DNA of 64,000 nt from positions 2,852,001 to 2,916,000 of the forward strand of contig NZ_CP029191.1 in the NCBI RefSeq assembly GCF_008642335.1. Reading direction: 5' to 3'. Position 1 is the stretch's first letter. The number at the start of each line of letters is the position of its first letter. The notes under the pieces are model-generated. The model was not told the origin of the DNA, made no database searches, and saw only the letters and a list, made by a program, of their open reading frames with translations. This document shows, piece by piece, positions 1 to 8,111 of the stretch. This stretch comes from Streptomyces venezuelae (GTDB lineage: Bacteria > Actinomycetota > Actinomycetes > Streptomycetales > Streptomycetaceae). Made by a program: the position numbers and the translations under genes.

Positions 1-1275
1 GGCACGCACCGCGGCGTCGTGGTCGACTCGCCGCCCGGCGCGGGCAAGTCGACGCTCGTCGTCCGCGCGGCCCGTGAGCTGGCCGCGGCGGGCCACCCGC
101 TGATGGTCATCGCGCAGACGAACGCGCAGGTCGACGACCTCGTCCTGCGGCTCGCCGAGAAGGACCCCGAGCTGCCGGTGGGCCGCCTGCACAGCAGCGA
201 CCCCGACCCCTACGACAAGGCGCTCGACGCCCTCGCGAACGTCCGCACGTCGACGAAGGCGGGTGACCTCGCCGGTCTGGACGTCGTCATCTCCACGGCC
301 GCGAAGTGGGCGCACGTCAAGGTCGACCAGCTCGACGGGCCGTGGGGGCACGCGATCGTCGACGAGGCGTACCAGATGCGGTCGGACGCGCTGCTCGCCG
401 TGGCAGGGCTGTTCGAACGGGCGCTGTTCGTGGGCGACCCGGGGCAGTTGGACCCGTTCTCGATCGTCGGCGCGGAGCAATGGGCGGGGCTCTCGTACGA
501 TCCGTCGGCCTCGGCGGTGGCGACGCTCCTCGCCCACAACCCCGACCTGCCGCAGCACCGCCTGCCGGTGTCCTGGCGGCTGCCTGCGTCGGCGGCGCCG
601 CTGGTCTCCGACGCGTTCTACCCGTACACGCCGTTCCGCAGCGGCACGGGTCCGGGGGACCGCTCGCTGGGCTTCGCGGTCGCGTCGGACGGTTCGGGCC
701 CCGACCGGGTGATCGACGAGGCGGCGGAGTCCGGCTGGGGCCTGCTCGAACTCCCGGCGCGCAACACGCCGCGCACGGATCCGGAGGCGGTACGGGCGCT
801 GGCCCAGGTCGTCCGCCGCCTCCTGGACCGCGGCGGGGCGGCGACGTCGGAGCGCGACCCCGACCCCACCCCTCTCACCGCGGACCGGATCGCGGTCGGC
901 ACGGCCCACCGGGACCAGGCGGCGGCGGTCCGCGCGGCGTTGGCGGACCTGGGGGTCCTGGACGTCACCGTGGACACGGCGAACCGTTTGCAGGGCCGCG
1001 AGTACGACGTCACAGTCGTCCTCCACCCGCTCTCGGGCCGCCCCGACGCGACGGCGTTCCACCTGGAGACGGGCCGCCTCTGCGTCCTGACGTCCCGGCA
1101 CCGGCACGCGTGCATCGTGGTCTGCCGCGCGGGCGTCACGACCCTCCTGGACGACCACCCGTCGACGGAACCGGTCCAACTGGGCGTCACGGTGAAATTC
1201 CCCGACGGCTGGGAAGCGAACCACGCGGTCCTGTCCCGCCTGGCGGAACACCGGGTGGCCTGGCGGCCTGCGTAG
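1..1275 (+). CDS. SF1-type DNA/RNA helicase, C-terminal part (5' end outside window)
   Basis: The reading frame is open from base 1, so the start lies upstream of the window. What remains holds a full set of superfamily 1 motor motifs: Walker A (PPGAGKST, near the left edge), Walker B (VDEAYQM), motif III (GDPGQLDP), a motif V-like TANRLQGREYD and a motif VI-like TSRHRHAC. The arrangement is that of the UPF1/AAA_12 type helicases that unwind nucleic acid using ATP. No nuclease domain is seen in the visible part. The N-terminal domain, which would name the family, is missing, so the exact role is unknown. Confidence 0.75.
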   Translation, partial: GTHRGVVVDSPPGAGKSTLVVRAARELAAAGHPLMVIAQTNAQVDDLVLRLAEKDPELPVGRLHSSDPDPYDKALDALANVRTSTKAGDLAGLDVVISTAAKWAHVKVDQLDGPWGHAIVDEAYQMRSDALLAVAGLFERALFVGDPGQLDPFSIVGAEQWAGLSYDPSASAVATLLAHNPDLPQHRLPVSWRLPASAAPLVSDAFYPYTPFRSGTGPGDRSLGFAVASDGSGPDRVIDEAAESGWGLLELPARNTPRTDPEAVRALAQVVRRLLDRGGAATSERDPDPTPLTADRIAVGTAHRDQAAAVRAALADLGVLDVTVDTANRLQGREYDVTVVLHPLSGRPDATAFHLETGRLCVLTSRHRHACIVVCRAGVTTLLDDHPSTEPVQLGVTVKFPDGWEANHAVLSRLAEHRVAWRPA

Positions 1276-1300
1276 GACTCCGTCTGCGGCTGGTAGGCGG

Positions 1301-1534
1301 CTGAGCGCGCAGTTCCCCGCGCCCCTGAAGGGGCGCCCCCGGCACCCCCATAGCGGCGCGGGCCCACAAGAGTCTTTAGGGGCGCGGGGAACTGCGCGAC
1401 CAGCCACGTACCAGCCGCGGACGCATCTGCCGAGACCCCCGCAGACGCGGCCGCGGCTCTTCGCGGGCTGAGCGCGCAGTTCCCCGCGCCCCTGACGGGG
1501 CGCCGCCACGTACCAGCCGCGGACGCATCCACGG
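1301..1534. repeat. Three copies of an interspersed GC-rich repeat plus a 24-bp direct repeat
   Basis: The 328 bases between the helicase and the next gene hold no convincing CDS. They hold three copies of a core reading GCGCAGTTCCCCGCGCCCCT. Copies at 1301-1336 and 1468-1504 are on the plus strand, and one at 1378-1405 is inverted. Two of them continue into GGGGCGCC, which can fold back on the CGCCCC part. A 24-bp direct repeat starting CCACGTACCAG lies at 1404-1427 and 1506-1529. The same core returns twice, inverted, at 30386-30409 and 30485-30508, so it is an interspersed family, probably acting as a terminator-like hairpin. Confidence 0.8.
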
Positions 1535-1603
1535 AGAGCCCCCGTCGCCCCCTTGTGCGGCAAGGGACAATGGGAGACGGCCGACGTACGAGGAGGAACA
1601 GAT

Positions 1604-1954
1604 ATGGCGGAGCCCGAGCGGCCCCGGACCGAACAGCGCATGCGCCCCGCGCCCCTGCTCTTCGAACCCGCGGAGGCCGGCGCCGACCCGGAGCACTTCT
1701 TCGACCTGGAGTCGATAGAGGACCCGCGAGAGCTGCTCGACCGCGCCACCGAGCTGACACACGCGTTCCGCGCCGCCACGGACCGGTCCGTCGAGTTCCA
1801 GGCCATCGCGGCCGCCCAGCTCGCCGACCCACGCCGCTTCGACCGGCTCACCCCCGCACTGATCGCGGAGCGCGCGGAGTGGACCGAGGACTACGCGAAG
1901 AAGATGGTCGAGTTCGGCCGGGGTCTGCTGCGGGGCGGCGCCGAGCACCCGTAG
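1604..1954 (+). CDS. Conserved hypothetical protein, 116 aa
   Basis: The ATG at 1604 follows a strong AGGAGG at 1591-1596. The frame stays open upstream, but earlier starts have no such site. The product is a small, soluble, acidic, probably helical protein rich in Glu, Arg and Ala, with no signal peptide or membrane segment. I recognise no domain. It is flanked by repeats on the left and a palindrome-rich intergenic region on the right, so it is probably transcribed alone. Confidence 0.7.
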   Translation: MAEPERPRTEQRMRPAPLLFEPAEAGADPEHFFDLESIEDPRELLDRATELTHAFRAATDRSVEFQAIAAAQLADPRRFDRLTPALIAERAEWTEDYAKKMVEFGRGLLRGGAEHP

Positions 1955-1999
1955 CGCCTCGTGGGCCGCTTCAGGACTCCATAAGCGGAGGGGGCATCT

Positions 2000-2032
2000 G
2001 GCATATGCCGAGGGGCAAGGTACCCCACCTTG
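2000..2032. promoter_or_regulatory. Palindrome GGCATATGCC and adjacent inverted repeat before the primase-like gene
   Basis: A perfect 10-bp palindrome GGCATATGCC (2000-2009) is followed by the inverted repeat CAAGGT-5 nt-ACCTTG (2016-2032), about 70 bases upstream of the next gene. The spacing fits operators near a promoter. The same 10-bp palindrome recurs at 16188-16197 upstream of the IclR gene. No regulator can be named from sequence alone. Confidence 0.4.
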
Positions 2033-2100
2033 ACCCCCGACGTCCCCGTTTCCGGTAACCCCCGGAAATGGAACCCTCACTACCGGTAAACGTACCTGCC

Positions 2101-2751
2101 ATGAGCAGTACATGCAGTACGTCCCTCCACACCGTCCCGTCCCGCGCCAACGGCGCCCCGTCCCCCACCGGGCCCGCCCACGACTCCTGCGACGACGTCA
2201 CCGTCGAGGGCGCCGCCTGGCTCGCCTCCGCGGAAACGTATCCGCGCAGCGCACTCACCCACTGGCGCAGCCGACCCGACGCCCCGGCCGTCCTCCCCTG
2301 CGGCACCGTCTTCGACGTGGTCAGCGTCCCCGCCGTCTTCGGGCGGCGGATGCTCGACCGGTTATGGGAGGAGGGGCCGGGATCGGGCCCCGTCGCCGCG
2401 CACCGAGGCCGCGTCCTGCTCTTCGCCGCCCCCGGCACCGCACAGCGCCTGCCCGCCCTGCTGGAGTGGGAGGAGTGGGGCGGGGGCGCGGAGGCTCCTC
2501 CGGTGCTCTGTCACGGCACGGGCGACGCGGTGACCGTGCCGCCGCTCGCCGCCCCCGGACCCGGCGGCAGGCTGGAATCCCGGTGGCTCGTCGCCCCCGG
2601 CACCCGGCACCCCTGGCTCCCGGGGCCCGAGGTCGTCCTCTGGGCCTGCGTCCGCGCGGCCCGCTCCGCGGCATCGTCCGCCGTGCGCATATCGATTTTT
2701 CCTGGCGGCGATCAGAGTGCTAAGGTCTACGACGTCAGCAGGCGCCGCTAG
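2101..2751 (+). CDS. Bifunctional DNA primase/polymerase-like protein, 216 aa
   Basis: The protein resembles the short Streptomyces proteins annotated with the bifunctional primase/polymerase N-terminal domain. Features include AVLPCGTVFDVV, GPVAAHRGRVLLFA and LCHGTGDAVTVPP, followed by RWLVAPGTRHPWLPGP. No full primase catalytic core is evident, so activity is doubtful. The ATG at 2101 is chosen because the family usually begins near MSSTxSTSLH. An ATG at 2068 is an alternative, and neither has a clear ribosome binding site. The C-terminus runs through the promoter of the downstream tRNA-Lys and ends inside it: its TAG stop is bases 8-10 of the tRNA. Confidence 0.65.
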   Translation: MSSTCSTSLHTVPSRANGAPSPTGPAHDSCDDVTVEGAAWLASAETYPRSALTHWRSRPDAPAVLPCGTVFDVVSVPAVFGRRMLDRLWEEGPGSGPVAAHRGRVLLFAAPGTAQRLPALLEWEEWGGGAEAPPVLCHGTGDAVTVPPLAAPGPGGRLESRWLVAPGTRHPWLPGPEVVLWACVRAARSAASSAVRISIFPGGDQSAKVYDVSRRR

Positions 2752-2815
2752 CTCAGTTGGTTAGAGCAGCTGACTCTTAATCAGCGGGTCCGGGGTTCGA
2801 GTCCCTGGCGGCGCA
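2742..2815 (+). tRNA. tRNA-Lys (anticodon CTT), copy 1
   Basis: This is a 74-nt cloverleaf. The acceptor GCGCCGC pairs with GCGGCGC, the D-arm lies in GCTCAGTTGGTTAGAGC, the anticodon loop is CTCTTAA, and the T-arm is CGGGG-TTCGAGT-CCCTG. The discriminator base is A. CCA is not encoded. The sequence is identical to the copies at 17162 and 25366, and all three are preceded by GTCAGCAG. Confidence 0.97.
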
Positions 2816-2824
2816 CAGACGGTG

Positions 2825-2854
2825 AGAAGCCCCTCGCGGAAGCGAGGGGCTTCT
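2825..2854 (+). terminator. Terminator hairpin after tRNA-Lys copy 1
   Basis: A 13-bp perfect stem (AGAAGCCCCTCGC / GCGAGGGGCTTCT) with a GGAA loop begins 9 bases after the tRNA. The A- and T-rich stem base suggests it may work in both directions. It would then also end the M6 protease transcript arriving from the minus strand. Confidence 0.85.
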
Positions 2855-2874
2855 TGCGTATACGGGGACCACCC

Positions 2875-4125
2875 TCAGCCCGTCGTCACCTGCACCGTCC
2901 ACGCCCCCGATGCCGTCCGCCCCGCCACCTCCACCCGCACGTCGTGGTCCGGCACCGTGAAGCTCTCCCCCGCCCGCACCGGCGCGTCCGCCAGCTGCGG
3001 GTAGACCGAGTCGCCCCAGCAGGCCTCGGTCTCCGGGTGGGCGTCGACGACCTCGACGGGGCCGCCGCCCGACGCCGTCCCGTTCCGCACCTCGTAGACG
3101 AGGACGCCCTCCGTGCACGTCGCACGGTCGTTGCCCACGGAGCCACGGGCCTCCAGGGCGAGCACGGTGTCCCGGCCCGTGCGGACCACGGCGAGCCGGG
3201 TGCCGCCGAGGGCCCCCGGCGCGAGGGGGGCGGCCAGCGGCTCCAGGGTGAGCCGCTCCGTCCCCGCGCCCACGCACCGCACCTGCCGCGGCTCCAGCCA
3301 GCCCAGCTTCCACTTGTGCCAGCCGAAGAGATCGGGGGCGAGCCCGAACTGGCTGCCCATGACGTCCCAGTCGCCGACGTGGGTGTCCCAGTCGCCCTTG
3401 CCGTCGGTGGGACGGTGGTAGAGGTCGGGCAGGTCGAAGACGTGGCCCGTCTCGTGGGCCAGGACGTTGCGGTCCGGCGGATGCCGCTCGAAGACGGTGA
3501 CGATGCGCCGGATGTCCGTGCCGTCGGCCCGCATCGGCCGGTCGAAGTTGACCACCTTCGTGGCGTCCGAGTCGACGCCGGGCGCGTCCGGGTCGGCGAC
3601 GAAGTACACGACGTCGTAGCGCGAGAAGTCCACGTGCGGATCGGCCGCGGCGACCGCTTCGCGCAGGTAGGCGGCGCGGCGCTTGGGGTTCCAGTCGCGC
3701 CGTATGGCGTACGAGAGGGAGTCGTGCGGCATCTCGACCCACTGGCGGTGCGGGTGGGGGCGCAGCGCGAACCTGCCGTACGAGGCGCGCTCGAAGAAGT
3801 CGCTGGTGGCGGGGAAGTGGTCGGCGGTCAGTTCGTCGGGGGTCGTCCGCGGCGGGGAGTCGGGGAAGGAGAGGAACACCAGCACCGCGTTCAGGGTCCT
3901 GGCCGGGCGCGGGTAGGCGGTGTTCCAGGTGTCGAGGCCCTCGGAGTGGTGTGCGGTGGTGCGGCGCAGGGCGCACGGTCCCGCCGTGGGCTCGGCGATC
4001 GCGGGTCCCGCGACCAGGGACGTGGCGGCCAGGGCGGTCAGCGAGGTGAGGAGGGCGGCGGTGCTGCGCAGGCGGGAGTTCTCCCCTCCACGGGTGAGTC
4101 CCCAAGGGGGGAGCTGACGCGGCAC
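2875..4125 (-). CDS. Secreted M6-family (immune inhibitor A-like) metalloprotease, 416 aa
   Basis: The zinc site HETGH lies at about residues 224-228, followed by LPDLYHR and later GDWDVMGSQFG. That is the M6 peptidase pattern, where a downstream Asp or Gly-Met turn closes the site. The GTG start at 4125 has GGAGG five bases upstream, and translation from it gives a basic n-region, a hydrophobic stretch and an AIA-like cleavage site near residue 44. The protein should therefore be exported and degrade extracellular proteins. An upstream extension of 45 residues is open but has no export sense. The C-terminal region looks like a beta-sandwich accessory domain. Confidence 0.85.
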   Translation of the reverse strand: MPRQLPPWGLTRGGENSRLRSTAALLTSLTALAATSLVAGPAIAEPTAGPCALRRTTAHHSEGLDTWNTAYPRPARTLNAVLVFLSFPDSPPRTTPDELTADHFPATSDFFERASYGRFALRPHPHRQWVEMPHDSLSYAIRRDWNPKRRAAYLREAVAAADPHVDFSRYDVVYFVADPDAPGVDSDATKVVNFDRPMRADGTDIRRIVTVFERHPPDRNVLAHETGHVFDLPDLYHRPTDGKGDWDTHVGDWDVMGSQFGLAPDLFGWHKWKLGWLEPRQVRCVGAGTERLTLEPLAAPLAPGALGGTRLAVVRTGRDTVLALEARGSVGNDRATCTEGVLVYEVRNGTASGGGPVEVVDAHPETEACWGDSVYPQLADAPVRAGESFTVPDHDVRVEVAGRTASGAWTVQVTTG

Positions 4126-4482
4126 GTCGACCTCCGGGTGCGGAATGCGGGACACCCCACCCACCTTGTGATGGTCTGTTGAAGTTCGCCCTGTTTGTCT
4201 GGCCCTTCCGAGTGAGGACGGGACAAGGGCGCGACACCCCGACCGCTCACGGAACGTCACAAGCGGTCGGGTCGCAACGGAACCAGTTCAGGGCCGAGCA
4301 GAAACGATCTGCCGCGGGCGGTGCGCTCCGCCCGGACCGGTGATACGGCTGGAACGGGCCTCTGGCCAGCCTCTATGATCGGCACACTTTCCTGCGCGGG
4401 CCCGGTCCCCCCACTGCCGCCCGCCACCTGCCCGCCGCCCGACGAGACCTGTTCGGCCACAACTGCACTGCGGGAGCAAGCG
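4126..4482. other. Divergent intergenic region between protease and GGDEF/EAL genes
   Basis: These 357 bases must hold the promoters of two divergent genes. The strand rightwards stays open in the frame of the GGDEF/EAL gene from 4321, but that stretch reads like non-coding Pro/Thr/Cys-rich translation. I see no riboswitch, long inverted repeat or small gene. Confidence 0.5.
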
Positions 4483-6315
4483 GTGAACGGAACGTCCGAA
4501 GGGCCCGCCTCCACGGTCACAGCGCCCGACCGAACCCGTACCGACGTCACGGAGCGTCGCCGGACCGACGCGCCCGACCCCCGCGACGCGTCCGACTACC
4601 GCGGCGCCTTCGCGGCCGCGCCCCTGGCCCTCGCGGTCGTCGACGCCGAGGGCCTCGTCATCAGCGCCAACGACGCACTGGCCGCCCTGTTCGGCGCGGC
4701 CCCCGGCGCGCTCACCGGGAGCGTCGCCGCCGACCTGATCGACCTGGCGTCCGACGCCCGCACCTGGCACGCGTACCGCGAGGTGCTGCGCGGCCGGCAG
4801 GCCAAACTGCGCTGCACGCGGCGCCTGAAGCACCCCGACGGGCACTCCCTGTGGGTGCAGATCACGGTCTCGCCGATGCCGGAGCCCGCCGACCGGGGCA
4901 CGGGCGGAGCCGTCCTGCTCGCGGCGTCCGACATCAGCGCGCGCCGCGAACTGCAGGCGCGACTGCGCCACGTGCAGATGCACGACCCGGTGACGCGGCT
5001 GCCCAACCGGAACCTGTTCTTCGAGCGCCTCGCGACGGCGCTGGAGGCGGGGACGTACGACGACACGAGCACCGGCCGTATCGGACTCTGCTACCTCGAC
5101 CTCGACGGGTTCAAGGCGGTCAACGACACCCTCGGCCACCGGGTCGGCGACCGGCTGCTCGCCGCCGTCGCCGAGCGGCTCACGCGCTGCGCGGACCGGG
5201 CCGGGTACGGCAGGGCGTCGGCGCCGCTGGTCGCGCGGCTCGGCGGCGACGAGTTCGCGCTGCTCGTCGAGGACTCGACCGGCACGGACCAGCTGGCCGA
5301 GCTCGCCGAGACGACGCTGAAGGCGGTGCAGGAACCGTTCGACCTGTCCGGGCAGCGGCTCTCCGTCTCCGCGTCCATCGGTGTCGTGGAGCGGCGCGCC
5401 GCGGGCACCACGACGACGGGCCTGATGCAGGCCGCCGACACGACGCTGTACTGGGCGAAGACCGACGGCAAGGCCCGCTGGACGCTGTTCGACCCCGAGC
5501 GCAACGCCCACCGGATGACCCGGCAGGCCCTGTCCAGCTCACTGCGGCCCGCGGTCGAACGCGGCGAGTTCGTCCTGGAGTACCAGCCGCTGGTGGGGCT
5601 CGACGACGAGGGACTGCACGGCGTCGAGGCGCTCGTCCGGTGGCAGCACCCGCAGTTCGGTCTCCTGACGCCGAATCGGTTCATCGGACTGGCCGAGGAG
5701 GACGGTTCGATCGTGCAGCTGGGCCGCTGGGTGCTGCGGAGCTCCTGCCTCCAGGCCCGCCGCTGGCAGTTGGAGCACCCCGAGCGGGAACCGGTGTTCG
5801 TCAGCGTCAATGTGGCGGTGCGCCAGGTCTGGGACTCGGACCTGGTCGCGGACGTCGCGGAGATCCTCGCCGAGACCGGCCTCCCGGCCAGCCTCCTGCA
5901 GCTGGAGCTCACCGAGTCGGCCGTGATGGGCTCGGCGGGCCGCCCGCTCCAGGCGCTGCAGGCACTCAGCGACATGGGCGTGCGGATCGCCATCGACGAC
6001 TTCGGCACCGGCTACTCGAACCTCGCCTACCTCAGCCGCCTCCCCGTCTCCGTCCTCAAGCTGGACGGTTCCTTCGTACGGGGGTTCCAGTACGAGGAGG
6101 GCGAGGAGCGCACCAACCACGCCGACGAGGTCATCGTCGAGGCGATGGTCCAGCTCGCCCACCGGCTCGGCCTCACGGTGACGGCCGAGTGCGTCGAGAC
6201 GGCCGCCCAGGCGACCCGGCTGCGCCGCATCGGCTGCGACACGGGCCAGGGCTGGCTCTACTCCCGCCCGGTCGCGCCGGATCGTATCTCCCTCCTCCTG
6301 GAGGGGGCGGCCTGA
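4483..6315 (+). CDS. PAS-GGDEF-EAL cyclic-di-GMP signalling protein, 610 aa
   Basis: Domain order is a PAS sensor (about residues 35-150), GGDEF (about 165-330) and EAL (about 350-600). The diguanylate cyclase signature RLGGDEF is intact at about 254-258. The usual inhibitory RxxD is absent at its expected position five residues upstream. The phosphodiesterase part keeps EALVRW (about 382), an NVAV Asn, LELTES, IDDFGTGYSN, KLDGSF and AECVET, so both activities are possible. No membrane segment is present, so it should sense a cytosolic cue. The GTG at 4483 has GGGAG six bases upstream. In Streptomyces, c-di-GMP controls development through BldD; that link is inferred here. Confidence 0.88.
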   Translation: MNGTSEGPASTVTAPDRTRTDVTERRRTDAPDPRDASDYRGAFAAAPLALAVVDAEGLVISANDALAALFGAAPGALTGSVAADLIDLASDARTWHAYREVLRGRQAKLRCTRRLKHPDGHSLWVQITVSPMPEPADRGTGGAVLLAASDISARRELQARLRHVQMHDPVTRLPNRNLFFERLATALEAGTYDDTSTGRIGLCYLDLDGFKAVNDTLGHRVGDRLLAAVAERLTRCADRAGYGRASAPLVARLGGDEFALLVEDSTGTDQLAELAETTLKAVQEPFDLSGQRLSVSASIGVVERRAAGTTTTGLMQAADTTLYWAKTDGKARWTLFDPERNAHRMTRQALSSSLRPAVERGEFVLEYQPLVGLDDEGLHGVEALVRWQHPQFGLLTPNRFIGLAEEDGSIVQLGRWVLRSSCLQARRWQLEHPEREPVFVSVNVAVRQVWDSDLVADVAEILAETGLPASLLQLELTESAVMGSAGRPLQALQALSDMGVRIAIDDFGTGYSNLAYLSRLPVSVLKLDGSFVRGFQYEEGEERTNHADEVIVEAMVQLAHRLGLTVTAECVETAAQATRLRRIGCDTGQGWLYSRPVAPDRISLLLEGAA

Positions 6316-6343
6316 CCGCGGAGGAGGCGCCTGAGCTGCGCCG

Positions 6344-7444
6344 CTACGCCTCCGGCAGTCCGTAGGCGCTCGCGATCAGGTCGTAGCTGCGCAGGCGCGC
6401 CTCGCCGCTGTGGGCGTTGGCCGTGAGCATGAGTTCGTCGGCGCCCGTGCGCTTGGCGAGGTCGTCCAGGCCCGTGCGGACCTGGTCGGGGGTGCCGTGG
6501 ATGACATTGGAGTTCCAGGACGTGATGAAGTCCCGCTCCATCTCCGTGAACCGGTGCGCCTCCGCCTCCTCGGGGGTGGGCACCAGGCCGGGGCGGCCGG
6601 TGCGCAGGCGGACCATGTTCAGGGCGGCGGCCATGACCTGGCGGCGGGCCTCGTTCTCGTCGTCGGTGGCGAGGGCCGAGACGCCGATGACCGCGTACGG
6701 GGCGTCGAGGAGCGCGGAGGGCTTGAACGACTCGCGGTAGAGGTCGAGCGCCGGGATCGTGTTCTGCGCGGAGAAGTGGTGCGCGAAGGCGAACGGCAGG
6801 CCGAGGGCGCCGGCGAGGCGGGCGCTGAAGCCGGAGGAGCCGAGCAGCCAGACCGGCGGTCGGTGCGGGGACTGGACGCCGCCGGGCGAGGTCGCCTGGA
6901 CGGGGCCGGGGACGGCGTGGATGCGGCGGTAGGGGTGGCCGTCGGGGAAGTCGTCGTCCAGGAAGCGGACGAGCTCGGCGAGTTGCTGCGGGAAGTCGTC
7001 GGCGCCCTCGTTGAGCCGGTCGGTGCGGCGCAGGGCGGCGGCGGTCGCGCCGTCCGTGCCGGGGGCACGGCCGAGGCCGAGGTCGACGCGGCCCGGGGCC
7101 ATCGCCTCCAGGGTGCCGAACTGTTCGGCGATGACGAGCGGCGCGTGGTTGGGCAGCATGACGCCGCCGGAGCCGAGCCGGATGCGGCCGGTGTGGGCGG
7201 CGAGGTGGGCGAGGATCACGGCCGGGGACGACGAGGCGACGCCCGGCATGGAGTGGTGCTCGGCGACCCAGTAGCGGTGGTACCCGCGGGCCTCGGCCAG
7301 CTTGGCGATGTCGACGCTGGTGCGCAGCGCGTCGGTGGCGGTGCGCCCCGCGCCGACGGTGACGAGGTCGAGCACGGACAGGGGCACGGGCGCGGTGCCG
7401 TGCCGCTCGCCGCGGATGCCGTCGTCGGTCGGGTCCACTGTCAC
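6344..7444 (-). CDS. LLM-class flavin-dependent oxidoreductase, 366 aa
   Basis: This is a luciferase-like monooxygenase fold protein. Typical segments are [10 protein letters not shown] near the N-terminus, [18 protein letters not shown] and [11 protein letters not shown], plus a C-terminal substrate segment. The family uses reduced flavin, often F420 or FMN supplied from elsewhere. This subgroup matches the MsnO8-like LLM group of unknown substrate. The start GTG at 7444 has AGGAGG six bases upstream. The gene converges with the GGDEF/EAL gene (28 bases apart) and is divergent from the small TA-like pair. Confidence 0.85.
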   Translation of the reverse strand: MTVDPTDDGIRGERHGTAPVPLSVLDLVTVGAGRTATDALRTSVDIAKLAEARGYHRYWVAEHHSMPGVASSSPAVILAHLAAHTGRIRLGSGGVMLPNHAPLVIAEQFGTLEAMAPGRVDLGLGRAPGTDGATAAALRRTDRLNEGADDFPQQLAELVRFLDDDFPDGHPYRRIHAVPGPVQATSPGGVQSPHRPPVWLLGSSGFSARLAGALGLPFAFAHHFSAQNTIPALDLYRESFKPSALLDAPYAVIGVSALATDDENEARRQVMAAALNMVRLRTGRPGLVPTPEEAEAHRFTEMERDFITSWNSNVIHGTPDQVRTGLDDLAKRTGADELMLTANAHSGEARLRSYDLIASAYGLPEA

Positions 7445-7587
7445 TGGGGTCCTCCTGCACTGCGTACGTTTCGGCTGCTCGCGTAGCGCGCGTAGCTACG
7501 GCAGACCAGAACAGGAGGGTCACTCCGTTTTATTCCCCCCGCCGTTTTCCCGCCCGGCCACGCCCCTCCCCGGCTACCGTGCTGGCC

Positions 7588-7836
7588 ATGGCTGATCCCC
7601 TGAAGACCCTCGTCGACGGAGTCGAGGTCGAGGTGCCGAACACCCTCCCCGACATCCGCGCCGCCCTGCCCGCGCACCGGCGCACGGAGTTCGACCGGGC
7701 CATCAACGCGGCGGGCGTCGACGAGATCCACGCGGTGATGCGGCACTGGATGCTGGAGGCCGTGCCCGACCCCGACGCCGAGGCCCGCCTCGCCCGACTC
7801 GCCTCGGACGAGGCCGAACGGCGGTCCACGTCGTGA
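7588..7836 (+). CDS. Small DUF6247-like protein, possible antitoxin, 82 aa
   Basis: A small acidic protein (MADPLKTLVDGVEVEVP...) with LPDIRAALPAHRRTEFDRAI and a Glu/Arg-rich C-terminus. The pattern matches DUF6247 proteins of actinomycetes, from memory. Its stop overlaps the next start in GTGA, so the two are translationally coupled. With an acidic first gene and a small basic second gene, the layout is that of a type II toxin-antitoxin pair, this one being the antitoxin. ATG 7588 is preferred over 7579 from the protein alignment pattern. Confidence 0.65.
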   Translation: MADPLKTLVDGVEVEVPNTLPDIRAALPAHRRTEFDRAINAAGVDEIHAVMRHWMLEAVPDPDAEARLARLASDEAERRSTS

Positions 7837-8093
7837 GCCCCCGCCACCGCAAGGTCCACCGCGTCACCTACGCGCCGCCCGCCGACGACACCCTCGCCAA
7901 GATGGGTGACGCCGACGCGTTCCGCGCCGCCCTGTCCCGCACCATCGGCCGCGATCCGTACGGCCACGGCTCCACACCCGTACGGGACGACCCCGACCGC
8001 AGGGAGGCCACGGTCGACGGCGCCATCGTCCTCTACTACGTCTCCGGATCGGTCCAGACGTTAACGGTGGTGCGCCTGATCCTCAGCCCGTGA
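7833..8093 (+). CDS. Small RelE/ParE-like protein, possible toxin, 86 aa
   Basis: The protein is basic, beginning SPRHRKVHRVTYAPPA. It ends in DRREATVDGAIVLYYVSGSVQTLTVVRLI, which reads as the terminal beta strands of a ParE/RelE fold (a chain of strands with Arg in the last ones). A helix precedes this (ADAFRAALSRTI). It starts at GTG 7833, overlapping the preceding stop. The activity would be mRNA cleavage on ribosomes or gyrase poisoning if it is a real toxin. That is inference from size, fold pattern and neighbour. Confidence 0.6.
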   Translation: MSPRHRKVHRVTYAPPADDTLAKMGDADAFRAALSRTIGRDPYGHGSTPVRDDPDRREATVDGAIVLYYVSGSVQTLTVVRLILSP

Positions 8094-8111
8094 CTCCCAG
8101 CCCGTGACTCC

